From positions 32,529 through 96,528 of the forward strand of contig JAEXFN010000031.1 in the NCBI GenBank assembly GCA_023400055.1: a stretch of DNA of 64,000 nt, given 5' to 3'. The position numbers and the translations under genes were made by a program. The notes under the pieces were generated by a model. It did no database searches, was not told the origin of the DNA, and saw nothing but the letters and a program-made list of their open reading frames with translations. Numbering within the stretch: position 1 is the stretch's first letter; every line of letters begins with the position of its first letter. This DNA comes from Bacillota bacterium. Lineage in GTDB: Bacteria > Bacillota > UBA4882 > UBA8346. Below are positions 35,492 through 44,676 of this stretch, piece after piece.

Positions 35492-35938
35492 GTGGCGGAA
35501 CGGAGCGTCATGGATGCCGCGCTCAAGCTGGTCGGCAGACAGCCGTATTCCGAGCGCCGTTTGCAGGAGCGCCTGCTGAAAATGGGCTTTGCCGCGGCGG
35601 AAATCGCCGCCTGCCTGGAACGGATGAACGGGTGGGGTTACCTGAATGACCGCGCCTACGGCGTCGCCCGGATCGAGCTCTTGAAACGCAGGTTGAAGAG
35701 CCGCGCCTACGTGGAAGCGGATCTGGCCGCCGAGGGGCTCGCCCGGGAGCTCATCGCCGAAGTGCTGAGCGAGCAGTATTCGGCCGCCGAGGAGATCGCC
35801 ATCGCCCGGAGTTTGCTGGCCAAGCTCAAACGGCCCGGCGCGGGGCCGCCCGGAGTCAAAGAATGCCAGAAATTAGCCCGGGCCGGATTCGCCGAGCACA
35901 CGATCCGACAGTGTTTGCCGGAGATATCTTCCCCTTGA
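35492..35938 (+). CDS. recX: RecX regulatory protein
   Basis: 148 residues, three-helix-repeat RecX fold with ALKLVGRQPYSERRLQERL, the GYLNDRAYGVARIEL segment and a final three-helix repeat. It modulates RecA filament activity. GTG start; no strong ribosome-binding site, consistent with translational coupling to recA only 6 bases upstream. Its stop overlaps the -35 element at 35935. Confidence 0.93.
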   Translation: MAERSVMDAALKLVGRQPYSERRLQERLLKMGFAAAEIAACLERMNGWGYLNDRAYGVARIELLKRRLKSRAYVEADLAAEGLARELIAEVLSEQYSAAEEIAIARSLLAKLKRPGAGPPGVKECQKLARAGFAEHTIRQCLPEISSP

Positions 35939-35963
35939 CACACTATCTAAAAATGTTTACAAT
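35935..35963 (+). promoter_or_regulatory. Sigma-A promoter between recX and rny
   Basis: TTGACA (35935-35940), exact 17-base spacer, TACAAT (35958-35963). It overlaps the recX stop codon. Its transcript would meet the hairpin at 35983 almost at once. Confidence 0.82.
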
Positions 35964-35982
35964 GATCTATTGAGGACAGAAC

Positions 35983-36012
35983 AAAAGCCGAGTTCTTACT
36001 CGGCTTGTTTTG
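35983..36012 (+). terminator. Terminator or attenuator before rny
   Basis: AAGCCGAG (35985-35992) pairs with CTCGGCTT (35999-36006), followed by GTTTTGTATTTATTTTT. It ends the recA-recX transcript, but also lies only about 20 bases behind the promoter at 35935. Confidence 0.8.
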
Positions 36013-36064
36013 TATTTATTTTTCGTTCAAAATCTCTGCTCAAAATTCCGATCATTAGCGTAAG

Positions 36065-36090
36065 GACTTCGCTTTAAGAAGTCTGTTTTG
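36065..36090 (+). terminator. Second hairpin in the rny leader
   Basis: GACTTC-GCTTTAA-GAAGTC followed by TGTTTTG. It is a weak terminator-like stem about 20 bases before the rny ribosome-binding site. Confidence 0.5.
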
Positions 36091-36111
36091 AAAGAGCCAA
36101 AATTATAGGAG

Positions 36112-37641
<1,530 letters not shown>

Positions 37642-37718
37642 CTCAAGGAACTTGGGAATAGCACCAATTATTATGTAAAACGCTATAATAACGAAGAGGT
37701 CTGGAAGGGGGAGGAAAC

Positions 37719-38255
37719 ATGAAAGGCATCTTCTGGAAAGAAGGCGAGTCCTTCTCCAATTCCATGAGTCTGATAGCTTTCTTGCTGGTGCGCTATCCGG
37801 AGATCGGAACGGTACGCTATGATCCGGACGGCAAAACCTTGCAGTTCTCCTTTATGCTGATTAAAGCCTTAAATGAAGAGGAATTCGCTGCTTTTAAAGA
37901 GCGGATGACGTTGAGCCTGGATGCCATTTCCGACCTTCAAGGCAAAAAACCGCTGGAGACGGAGATCAGTTTTACCGAATGTGAGAATTTGACTTTTCTT
38001 GAGATTTTACGGGATATTGATTCACTGAGCCAAGAGGAGATAGGTTTGATTATCGGCCTGGTGCAGCAGTTCTTCGAGGGAAACCTGCTGCTGGATCAGG
38101 AAGAGGCTGTTCAGGACGAGGATGTTTTGCTCCAGGAAGAAATGATCGACCACATGTTGGAGGATTTGAAAGATTCGCATCAGGAAAAACGGTTGATCGG
38201 CTTCCGGGAAGAAGGGCGGGTCCTGGTTTTTAACCGGGCCAACCTGCACAAGTAG
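37719..38255 (+). CDS. Uncharacterised acidic protein between rny and ymdB
   Basis: 178 residues with strong SD (GGGGGAGG) and ATG. I do not recognise the family. The first part (MKGIFWKEGESFSNSMSLIA, then YPEIGTVRYDPDGKTLQFSF) looks like a small alpha/beta domain; the middle (about 110-145) is very acidic and glutamine-rich, likely helical. No membrane segment, signal or cysteine cluster. Position between RNase Y and the RNase Y-associated YmdB suggests an RNA-decay or sporulation link, but this is context only. A hairpin at 38355 ends it. Confidence 0.8.
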   Translation: MKGIFWKEGESFSNSMSLIAFLLVRYPEIGTVRYDPDGKTLQFSFMLIKALNEEEFAAFKERMTLSLDAISDLQGKKPLETEISFTECENLTFLEILRDIDSLSQEEIGLIIGLVQQFFEGNLLLDQEEAVQDEDVLLQEEMIDHMLEDLKDSHQEKRLIGFREEGRVLVFNRANLHK

Positions 38256-38354
38256 TTCGAGCCTGCGAGTCGCAGCGGTTGTCTGTCGCCTTTCATCGGG
38301 GCCAATCAAACCATCGCGCGACGGCGTTCAGCGCTTGGCATAAGCTGGGAAGTG

Positions 38355-38388
38355 ACGGGGGGTGCTGGAAAACAGTGACCCCCGTTTG
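38355..38388 (+). terminator. Terminator after the uncharacterised gene
   Basis: ACGGGGGG-TGCTG and CAGTGA-CCCCCGT form a stem around GAAAA, followed by TTTG. The rest of 38256-38552 shows no gene. Confidence 0.65.
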
Positions 38389-38552
38389 CATCAGCGGCTG
38401 AATTTTTCGCCCGGATCGGGTTTTCCGGCCGCAGCGGCATGATGCGGCGCCGGCCCGTGGAAACTTGCCATTCCGGGTATAAAAAGCAAAATTTAGGGAA
38501 AATCTGAAACGATGTGCCGTTTCGGGTTTGTTCCGATTTCAGGGAGGACCGT

Positions 38553-39338
38553 TTGCTGAAGTTACTGTTTATCGGGGACATCGAGGGCCGGCCGGGACGC
38601 CGGGCGGTCAAAGCCTGTTTGTCGGATTTGATCGCCGCTGAAGCGCTCGATCTGGTGGTGGCCAACGGCGAGAACGCCGCCGGCGGTTTCGGGATTACCT
38701 CGGAGATCGCCAGGGAGCTCTTGAATTACGGAATCGATGTCATTACCATGGGCAACCACACCTGGGATAACCGCGATATCTACAACGTCCTGGAGAATGA
38801 GCCGCGGGTCATCCGGCCGGCCAATTATCCCAAGGGCACGCCGGGACAAGGCTATTATCTGGCGGAGAGCGCCAACGGGATGCTGGTGGGGGTCGTCAAC
38901 CTGTTGGGACAGGTCTTCCTGGACCCGTTGCGCTGCCCGTTCGAGACCGCCGACGAGCTGGTCGCGCAGTTGCGGCGCAAGACCGATTTGATCCTGTTGG
39001 ACTTCCATGCCGAGGCCACCTCGGAGAAGATCGCCCTGGGCTGGTATCTGGACGGCCGGGTCTCGGCGGTGCTGGGGACCCATACCCACGTCACCACCGC
39101 CGATGAACGCATTCTTCCCCAGGGGACAGGGTATATTACCGATGTCGGCATGACCGGCCCCATCGATTCGGTGCTGGGAATCGACACGGAACTGGTCATC
39201 ACCAAATTCAAGACCAAGCGGCCGGTCCGCTTCGAGGTCGCCGCCGGGCCGGTGGCCTTTAACGCCGTACTGTTGGAGCTGGACGAGTTCGGCAAGGCCA
39301 CCCATATCGAAAGGATCCGCCGAGTGGTCGAAGTTTGA
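38553..39338 (+). CDS. ymdB: YmdB-type metallophosphoesterase (2',3'-cyclic nucleotide phosphodiesterase)
   Basis: About 261 residues, family TIGR00282. Metal-binding motifs: FIGDIEGRPGRRA, VVANGENAAGGFG, TMGNHTWDN, DFHAEATSEK and GTHTHVTTAD. It hydrolyses 2',3'-cyclic nucleotides and in Bacillus affects biofilm gene expression and RNase Y. The start is TTG 38553 with AGGGAGG 6 bases ahead; the frame is open 13 codons further upstream but those have no site. Proximity to rny is conserved. Confidence 0.94.
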   Translation: MLKLLFIGDIEGRPGRRAVKACLSDLIAAEALDLVVANGENAAGGFGITSEIARELLNYGIDVITMGNHTWDNRDIYNVLENEPRVIRPANYPKGTPGQGYYLAESANGMLVGVVNLLGQVFLDPLRCPFETADELVAQLRRKTDLILLDFHAEATSEKIALGWYLDGRVSAVLGTHTHVTTADERILPQGTGYITDVGMTGPIDSVLGIDTELVITKFKTKRPVRFEVAAGPVAFNAVLLELDEFGKATHIERIRRVVEV

Positions 39339-39555
39339 CAATGGATGGAACTGGAATGATTCGCGATAATTCACGCCAGCCTCGCGATACGGGCCATCGC
39401 GGCCGCAACCGAAGTCGGCGCGGCCCAATGTATCGAAAGGCAGTCAACGAGTTTGGCAATTGTCGGAACTAATAATCATATTATTAATAGCAGCAAATAA
39501 ATTTACAATGAATACGTACCAAGTACGGAACCTAGCAAAGTATGGAGGGACAAAA

Positions 39556-39816
39556 ATGGATGTGTTGAAAGTATCGGCGAAATCCAGTCCGAACGCGGTA
39601 GCCGGGGCATTATCAGGAATCATTCGTGAAAAAGGCATTGTTGAAATGCAAGCGATCGGCGCGGGCGCCATCAACCAAGCCGTCAAAGCGGTGGCGATAG
39701 CCCGTGGTTTTGTAGCGCCCAGTGGCATCAATCTTGTATGTATTCCGGCTTTTACTGAGGTAACCATCGACGGCGAGGAACGGACGGCGATCAAGCTGAT
39801 TGTTGAGCCCAAATGA
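39556..39816 (+). CDS. spoVS: Stage V sporulation protein S
   Basis: 86 residues, the full length of SpoVS, almost invariant family: MDVLKVSAKSSPNAVAGAL, GAGAINQAVKAVAIARGFVA and CIPAFTEVTIDGEERTAIKL. A small Alba-like protein needed for spore development after stage V. ATG 39556 behind GGAGGGA; the longer upstream frame (from 39460) is not needed. It is followed by a terminator. No sigma-H site could be assigned with confidence in 39339-39555. Confidence 0.97.
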   Translation: MDVLKVSAKSSPNAVAGALSGIIREKGIVEMQAIGAGAINQAVKAVAIARGFVAPSGINLVCIPAFTEVTIDGEERTAIKLIVEPK

Positions 39817-39860
39817 TCCGGCAATGATCGTATTATCCTACCTCCACAAGCGCTTGTTTT

Positions 39861-39893
39861 TAAGAGATGGAGAATTTCTCCATCTCTTTTTAT
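39861..39893 (+). terminator. Terminator of spoVS
   Basis: AGAGATGGAGA (39863-39873) and TCTCCATCTCT (39877-39887) pair perfectly, followed by UUUU-rich sequence. Confidence 0.92.
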
Positions 39894-39988
39894 TATGGGC
39901 TTTAGCCTGTTGAGCGAGCGAAGCATCTTCGGGCGGATCGTATAGCAAATTTAGCAAAAAATCCGGTTTTCGCAAAGGCTGCCAAAAG

Positions 39989-40134
39989 AGCTCGTTATCC
40001 GCAAAAAGATTTCTTTCTTCCCCCAAAAAGAGCTTATTATTCGTAAAAACAGCTTGCTGAGCGACTGAAATAGCTTGTTGAGTGACTGAGCAAGCTTGTT
40101 GAGTGACTGAAAGAGCTTATTGAGCGAGTGAAAG
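39989..40134. repeat. 21-bp tandem array C1 (about 7 units, same family as window-end array)
   Basis: Four good units start at 40051, 40072, 40093 and 40114 (AGCTTGCTGAGCGACTGAAA and variants). More degenerate ones extend upstream at the same spacing to about 39989 (AGCTCGTTATCCGC, AGCTTATTATTCG), with one unit of 20. The core matches array C2 at 63725, 24 kb away and in the same orientation. It lies after the spoVS terminator; the remainder up to the promoter at 40305 holds nothing I recognise. Confidence 0.82.
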
Positions 40135-40304
40135 AGCTCGCAATTTTTTGAACGTTAAAAAGATTTCCCGTTTGACCGAATATTTGGTGATGCGCTTGGC
40201 TTTAACCGCTTCAGTCCCGGCTGCGCGGGCAGGTCCAATTAAACTTTTCAAGCGGTTTTTCATCCTTAAAGCATGTGCCCCATCGATAAAACGCCCAAAA
40301 ACGG

Positions 40305-40331
40305 TTGACAAAGGAGCAGCAGTGGCATAAT
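40305..40331 (+). promoter_or_regulatory. Promoter candidate for the radical SAM gene
   Basis: TTGACA (40305-40310) with CATAAT at 40326-40331 (15-base spacer) or TAATAT at 40328-40333 (17-base spacer). Either gives a transcript starting near 40338. Confidence 0.6.
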
Positions 40332-40337
40332 ATTAAG

Positions 40338-40450
40338 TTATTAAATCCTATTGGAATAGTTGAATATACGAGCGGGTTTAGTTGACCGGGAAACTGGAGG
40401 CTAAGTTGTTCGCCCTCGCGTGGGGTGAAGCTTAGCCTTTTTCGTTTTTC
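40338..40450 (+). ncRNA. Leader with strong intrinsic terminator before the radical SAM gene
   Basis: AGGCTAAG...TTCGCCC pairs with GGGTGAA...CTTAGCCT (40398-40438), 15 bp in all, followed by TTTTTCGTTTTTC. Between promoter and terminator lie about 60 nt including GACCGGGAAACTGGAGGC. The gene behind it would be read only if the terminator is bypassed, so this is a riboswitch-, protein- or peptide-controlled attenuator. I could not match it to a known riboswitch class. Confidence 0.6.
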
Positions 40451-40505
40451 GGGCCGCCGGAGCCTCCGCCGCGGGGGCCTAAACCCGGACATAAGGTGGA
40501 TTAAG

Positions 40506-41768
40506 ATGACGCTGACTGCTGCCAAGCCGGGCCAAGAGGCCCATGAATTGAGCCTGAAAGAAGTAATCGCTAAATATCCCGACGTATCGCCGTTCGTGAT
40601 CATCAAGTCGGACGTGATCCGGCGCTCGGTCGTCTATACGGAGCGGGCGCTCGGCGCGCTGGACCCGCGCCGGCATCAGGTCCGGCAACGGATCCTGATC
40701 GGCTCCAACGAGGGCCAGGACGCGCTGGTTCCGGTCTCGCTGCTGTTGCGGGACGGAACGTCGCTGATCATCATGCCAGTGCCCGGCGCCGGGGATCCGT
40801 ATGTGGTGGACCGGATCGACGGACAACTGTACCTGACCGACCGGGGCGAGATCGTCGAGGCGGTGGAATATTGGCCGAAACCGGACTACTACGACCAGTT
40901 CACCAGCTCGGGCCGGCCGATGTGGCAGGTGGCCTCGGCCCGGCCGCAGAGGCTGGATATCGATCCCTACAGCTACTGCCATTTTTGGGACACCGGGAAC
41001 GGCTGCAAGTTCTGCAACATCGTGGCCAACTCCAACCGCAGCAAGCGGACCAGCAACATCGCGGTGAAGCTGACGGCTCAGGATGTCTACGAAACGGTCC
41101 GGGAAGCGCTGAAGCAGCCCGGCGCCTTTACCAACCTCAAAATGAGCTCGGGCTCGATCCTCAGCGGCGCGGCAGTGTTTGACGACGAGGTCGACCTGTA
41201 CATCGAGATGCTGCAGGCGGCGGGCGCCAATTTCCGGACCAAGAAATTCCCCAGCCAGATCGTGGCCTCGGCCTTCAGCCGGGAACAATTGGCCCGGCTG
41301 TACGAGAATACCGGCTTGACGACTTACACCGCGGACATGGAGATCCTCAACGAGGCCAAATTCGCCTGGATCTGTCCGGGCAAGCATCAGTTCGTCGGCT
41401 ATCAGGAATGGAAGCGACGGATCCTCGATGCGGTCGCCATTTTCGGGCCGGGCCACGTCAGCACGGGCATCGTCGGCGGGGCGGAACTGGCCAAACCCCA
41501 CGGCTTTCCGTCGGAAGCCGAGGCCTTGGAGCATACCCTGGCCGAGGCGGAGGACTTCGCCAGCCAAGGGGTGAGCGTAGTCCATTGCGTCTGGGTGCCG
41601 CTGCACGGCTCGGCGTTTTACGGGCAGAACCCCCCGTCGCTGGAGTATTTTGTACGGCTCGCCAAGGGATTGACCGACCTGCGGCAAAAATACCGGCTGA
41701 ACATCGATATGGATAATTACCGCAAGTGCGGCAATCATCCGGATACCGATCTGGACAGGGTCCGTTAA
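40506..41768 (+). CDS. Radical SAM protein with CX8CX2C-type cysteine motif
   Basis: About 420 residues, ATG behind AAGGTGG. Cysteines at about 158, 167 and 170 (SYCHFWDTGNGCKFCNIV) form C-x8-C-x2-C instead of C-x3-C-x2-C; K-F-C before the last cysteine is the usual aromatic position. Downstream segments resemble a partial TIM barrel: MSSGSILSG (GGE-like region), TADMEILNEAKFAW and the late TGIVGGAELAKP. The N-terminal 150 residues are a separate domain without recognised motifs. Function unknown. It is likely co-transcribed with the PNPOx-like gene 13 bases on. Confidence 0.75.
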   Translation: MTLTAAKPGQEAHELSLKEVIAKYPDVSPFVIIKSDVIRRSVVYTERALGALDPRRHQVRQRILIGSNEGQDALVPVSLLLRDGTSLIIMPVPGAGDPYVVDRIDGQLYLTDRGEIVEAVEYWPKPDYYDQFTSSGRPMWQVASARPQRLDIDPYSYCHFWDTGNGCKFCNIVANSNRSKRTSNIAVKLTAQDVYETVREALKQPGAFTNLKMSSGSILSGAAVFDDEVDLYIEMLQAAGANFRTKKFPSQIVASAFSREQLARLYENTGLTTYTADMEILNEAKFAWICPGKHQFVGYQEWKRRILDAVAIFGPGHVSTGIVGGAELAKPHGFPSEAEALEHTLAEAEDFASQGVSVVHCVWVPLHGSAFYGQNPPSLEYFVRLAKGLTDLRQKYRLNIDMDNYRKCGNHPDTDLDRVR

Positions 41769-41781
41769 AGGAGGGGTAAAT

Positions 41782-42249
41782 TTGGGCATCGCGTTGAATG
41801 AAGAAGTCAGCGCCTTATTAAACGACCCGGAGACGGTGAAGGCCCTGGCCACCGTCGACCGGAGCGGCGAACCCCATGTGGTTTTCAAGGGCTCGTTCCG
41901 GGTCGACGCGGCCGGCCGCCTGCTCTACCTGGAGCTCATCGAGTCGTCCCGGACCAATAACAATCTGGTGCACAGCCTGTGGTTCGGCCGCAAGGTAGCG
42001 CTCAATGTCGCGCGGCCGGCCGACGGCCGGAGTTTTCAGATCAAGGGCTTGCCGATCCACTGCATCATCAGCGGACCGGAGTTCGAGCAGTATTACCGGC
42101 AGGTCCGCGCCGCCGATCCTCAGGCGGATCTGTCCAGCGTCTGGGTCATCCAACCGGAGGAACTCCGCGAGGAAACCTACGCCCGGCGCCGGCAGGTCGA
42201 GGAGGCCGAGCATCCGCTGCTGTTGCACCTGGACCGGCTGGCCAAGTAG
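41782..42249 (+). CDS. Pyridoxamine 5'-phosphate oxidase-like flavin-binding protein
   Basis: 155 residues, TTG start behind AGGAGGGG. Split-barrel FMN-binding fold: VKALATVDRSGEPHVVFKGS, YLELIESSRTNNNLVHSLWF and KVALNVARPADGRSFQIKG. Such proteins bind FMN, F420 or heme and reduce or oxidise small molecules. Pairing with a radical SAM protein suggests a joint cofactor or redox role. Substrate not determinable. Confidence 0.8.
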   Translation: MGIALNEEVSALLNDPETVKALATVDRSGEPHVVFKGSFRVDAAGRLLYLELIESSRTNNNLVHSLWFGRKVALNVARPADGRSFQIKGLPIHCIISGPEFEQYYRQVRAADPQADLSSVWVIQPEELREETYARRRQVEEAEHPLLLHLDRLAK

Positions 42250-42333
42250 GAAGGATCATTCATTTCCGGCGTTGCGGCGGCGGGTGCGGCCGCCGGCGAT
42301 CGCTCATTCCAAACGATTCGGAGGCTGCAAACG

Positions 42334-43614
42334 ATGAAAACGCTTCAAAAGTCGCGCTGGTTGAGCGCAATACTCGGGATCGTCGCTTTCTTGGCGCTGC
42401 TGGTCCCGGGCACCAGCCAGGCCAGTGAGAAGGAGATCACGGTTAATTTCCTGACCCAATGGGTCGGCAAAGACTCCAAGACCCGGACGATCGCGGAAAT
42501 CATCCATGATTTCAACGCCCAAAACCAGGGCAGGATCCGGGTCGTCGCGGAAGGAATCTCCGATTACGACGCCTATGCCAGCAAGATCAAGACCAGCATC
42601 AGCTCGGGAACGGTCCCCGACGTCTTCTCGTTCAGCGACATCGCGTCCGGGCCGCTCTATTACAAGTCGGGGCAGCTGCTCGACCTGACCAAGTATTTCA
42701 ACCGCGGCTGGAAGAAGCAGTTTCTGCCGGGCGCCTTCGCCGACGTTACCTATAACAAAAGGATTTACGCGGTGCCCTTCGAATACGGAGTGGCGCCGGC
42801 GCTCTATAACGCCAGGCTCCTCGCCAAGGTGGGCTTCAAGGAATTCCCCAGGACCTATAGCGAATTGTTCGACCTCTTTGCCAAGCTGAAAGCGGCGGGG
42901 ATCACGCCGGCCGCCCAGATGACCAAGGACAACGCCTGGACCTCGATGCTCTGGTATTCCCAATTGCTCTCGGCCATCGGCGGGCCGGGCGTCTATAAGA
43001 AAGGCCTGAACGATCCGGCCTTCGTGGAAGCGGCCAAGGTCCTGAAGAAGCTGTTCGACTATACCAGCGGCGACGCGATCGGCGGCAACGCCGGCCAGGC
43101 GGCGGCGCACTTCCTGAACGGTGACACGGCGATCCTGCTGAACGGGCCGTGGTTCATCGGCCGGATCAAGAAAGAAGGCAAGGACAATCTGTATGACGAC
43201 ATCCGGGTGGCCCCGCTGCCGACCTATGAGGGCGGCAAAGGCAAGCCGGGTCAGTATATCGGCTTCACTCAGTCGGTTTTGGCAGCGGCCAGGCAGTCCG
43301 ACCCGGCCAAGGAACGGGCGGTGGTCCGATTCCTGACCTTCCTGACCCAGCCGGCGCAGATCAAAAAGATCTCTCTGGACTCCGGCGCGATGTTCGTGGT
43401 CCAATTCGATGTGGCGGCCAATGATCCCCTCGACCGGCTGCAGGCCGAGATGCAACGGCAACTGAGCAAGGCGCCTTATGTATTGCCCCATTTCCACGCC
43501 GCCCAAAAAGCGGCGGTGCAGACCGAGTTCCCGCAGGCGCTGGAAGGACTGGTGCTGGGGAAATATACCCCGCAGCAGTTCGTCGAGCAGCTAAAGAAAG
43601 CGGCGGACCAATAA
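42334..43614 (+). CDS. Sugar ABC transporter solute-binding protein
   Basis: 426 residues. Signal peptide with core LSAILGIVAFLALLVPG and an A-x-A-like site (TSQASEKE), but no lipobox cysteine, so a freely secreted or periplasmic protein. The mature part is a CUT1 binding protein (ITVNFLTQWVGKD, IRVVAEGISDYDAYASKI, DVFSFSDIASGP). It starts at ATG behind CGGAGG and is followed by two permeases. A GH38 enzyme converges on this set, so a mannose-containing ligand is plausible. Confidence 0.9.
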   Translation: MKTLQKSRWLSAILGIVAFLALLVPGTSQASEKEITVNFLTQWVGKDSKTRTIAEIIHDFNAQNQGRIRVVAEGISDYDAYASKIKTSISSGTVPDVFSFSDIASGPLYYKSGQLLDLTKYFNRGWKKQFLPGAFADVTYNKRIYAVPFEYGVAPALYNARLLAKVGFKEFPRTYSELFDLFAKLKAAGITPAAQMTKDNAWTSMLWYSQLLSAIGGPGVYKKGLNDPAFVEAAKVLKKLFDYTSGDAIGGNAGQAAAHFLNGDTAILLNGPWFIGRIKKEGKDNLYDDIRVAPLPTYEGGKGKPGQYIGFTQSVLAAARQSDPAKERAVVRFLTFLTQPAQIKKISLDSGAMFVVQFDVAANDPLDRLQAEMQRQLSKAPYVLPHFHAAQKAAVQTEFPQALEGLVLGKYTPQQFVEQLKKAADQ

Positions 43615-43710
43615 AATAAGCGAGCGCTGCCGAGGGGGAGCCGGCCCGGGCCGGTTCCTCCCGCCGCGGCATTGCCGCTCGATTTGAATGGAAACGGACC
43701 GAGGCCGAAC

Positions 43711-44589
43711 ATGAAAAGCTTCCCCCAATCAGCGCAGCGGACGGGCAAGATCCTGTTCCTGGCGCCGGCATTGCTGCTCTTTGCGGCATTTTTCATTTAC
43801 CCGATCGGGCTGGTCGGCGTCACCAGCTTGACGAGCTGGGACGGGCTGAGCAGCCCGGTCTGCGCCGGCTTGAAAAATTATCAGCGCCTGCTGAGCGACG
43901 AGGTCTTCGGGACCGCGCTCCGCAACAATCTGCTCTGGGCCCTGGCGGGAATGGTTCAGGTCGCGTTGGCGACCGGCGTCGCCCTGATCCTGGCCAAGAA
44001 GCCGAAAGGCTGGAAGATCCTCCGGACCATCTATTTCTTTCCGAACGTGATCTCCGGAATCGCGCTGGCCATGATGTGGACCGCCATTTACAACCATGAG
44101 TACGGCCTATTGAACACGCTTCTGAAACTGATCGGCCTGGGCGGGTTGCGCGCCAACTGGCTGGGGGATCTGCGGGCGACGCTGCCGGCGTTGTTGATCT
44201 ACGGCGTCTTTTATATCGGGTATTACTTGATCATTATCCTGGCCGAGATCTCGGCCATACCGGAATCTTATTACGAGGCGGCCAGCATCGACGGAGCGAA
44301 CGGCTTTAAAAGAGACTGGTACATTACCTTGCCGCTGATCCGGGGCGCGGTGCTGACCTGCGCCACCCTGGCCGTGATTTATGGCCTGCGTCAGTTCGAG
44401 CAGGTGCTGCTGATGACTAACGGCGGGCCAGCCAACAGCACGGCGGTGGTAGTGCTGTATCTCTACAATAAGTTGCAGGACTTTCAGTACGGCCTGGCCA
44501 ACACGGCGGTGGTGGTGCTGATGGGCCTGGGCTTCCTGTTGATTCTGCTGCTCCGGAAGTTGCTGGGCGGTCACGAACGCGCTGCCTGA
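43711..44589 (+). CDS. CUT1 sugar ABC transporter permease (MalF/UgpA type)
   Basis: About 292 residues; first helix KILFLAPALLLFAAFFIYP. EAA loop YYEAASIDGANGFKRDWYIT then LPLIRG. ATG 43711 is the sensible start; the frame upstream adds 13 residues without a site. It pairs with the next permease. Third transporter set of the window without an ATPase gene. Confidence 0.92.
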   Translation: MKSFPQSAQRTGKILFLAPALLLFAAFFIYPIGLVGVTSLTSWDGLSSPVCAGLKNYQRLLSDEVFGTALRNNLLWALAGMVQVALATGVALILAKKPKGWKILRTIYFFPNVISGIALAMMWTAIYNHEYGLLNTLLKLIGLGGLRANWLGDLRATLPALLIYGVFYIGYYLIIILAEISAIPESYYEAASIDGANGFKRDWYITLPLIRGAVLTCATLAVIYGLRQFEQVLLMTNGGPANSTAVVVLYLYNKLQDFQYGLANTAVVVLMGLGFLLILLLRKLLGGHERAA

Positions 44590-44676
44590 CGCCTTGGCGC
44601 GGCGGTGCGCCGTCGCGCCGCCATCGCGGACGCGCCGCAACGGCGCGACGACACCGCAGAAAGGAATGGATCGAGC

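Noticed and set aside
40338..40450. SAM, TPP, cobalamin, THF, ZTP or fluoride riboswitch
   Set aside because: None of the conserved cores I know for these classes could be found; only the terminator is certain.
40479..41888. 469-codon minus-strand ORF opposite the radical SAM gene
   Set aside because: Shadow frame. The + strand product has the cysteine motif, ribosome site and leader.
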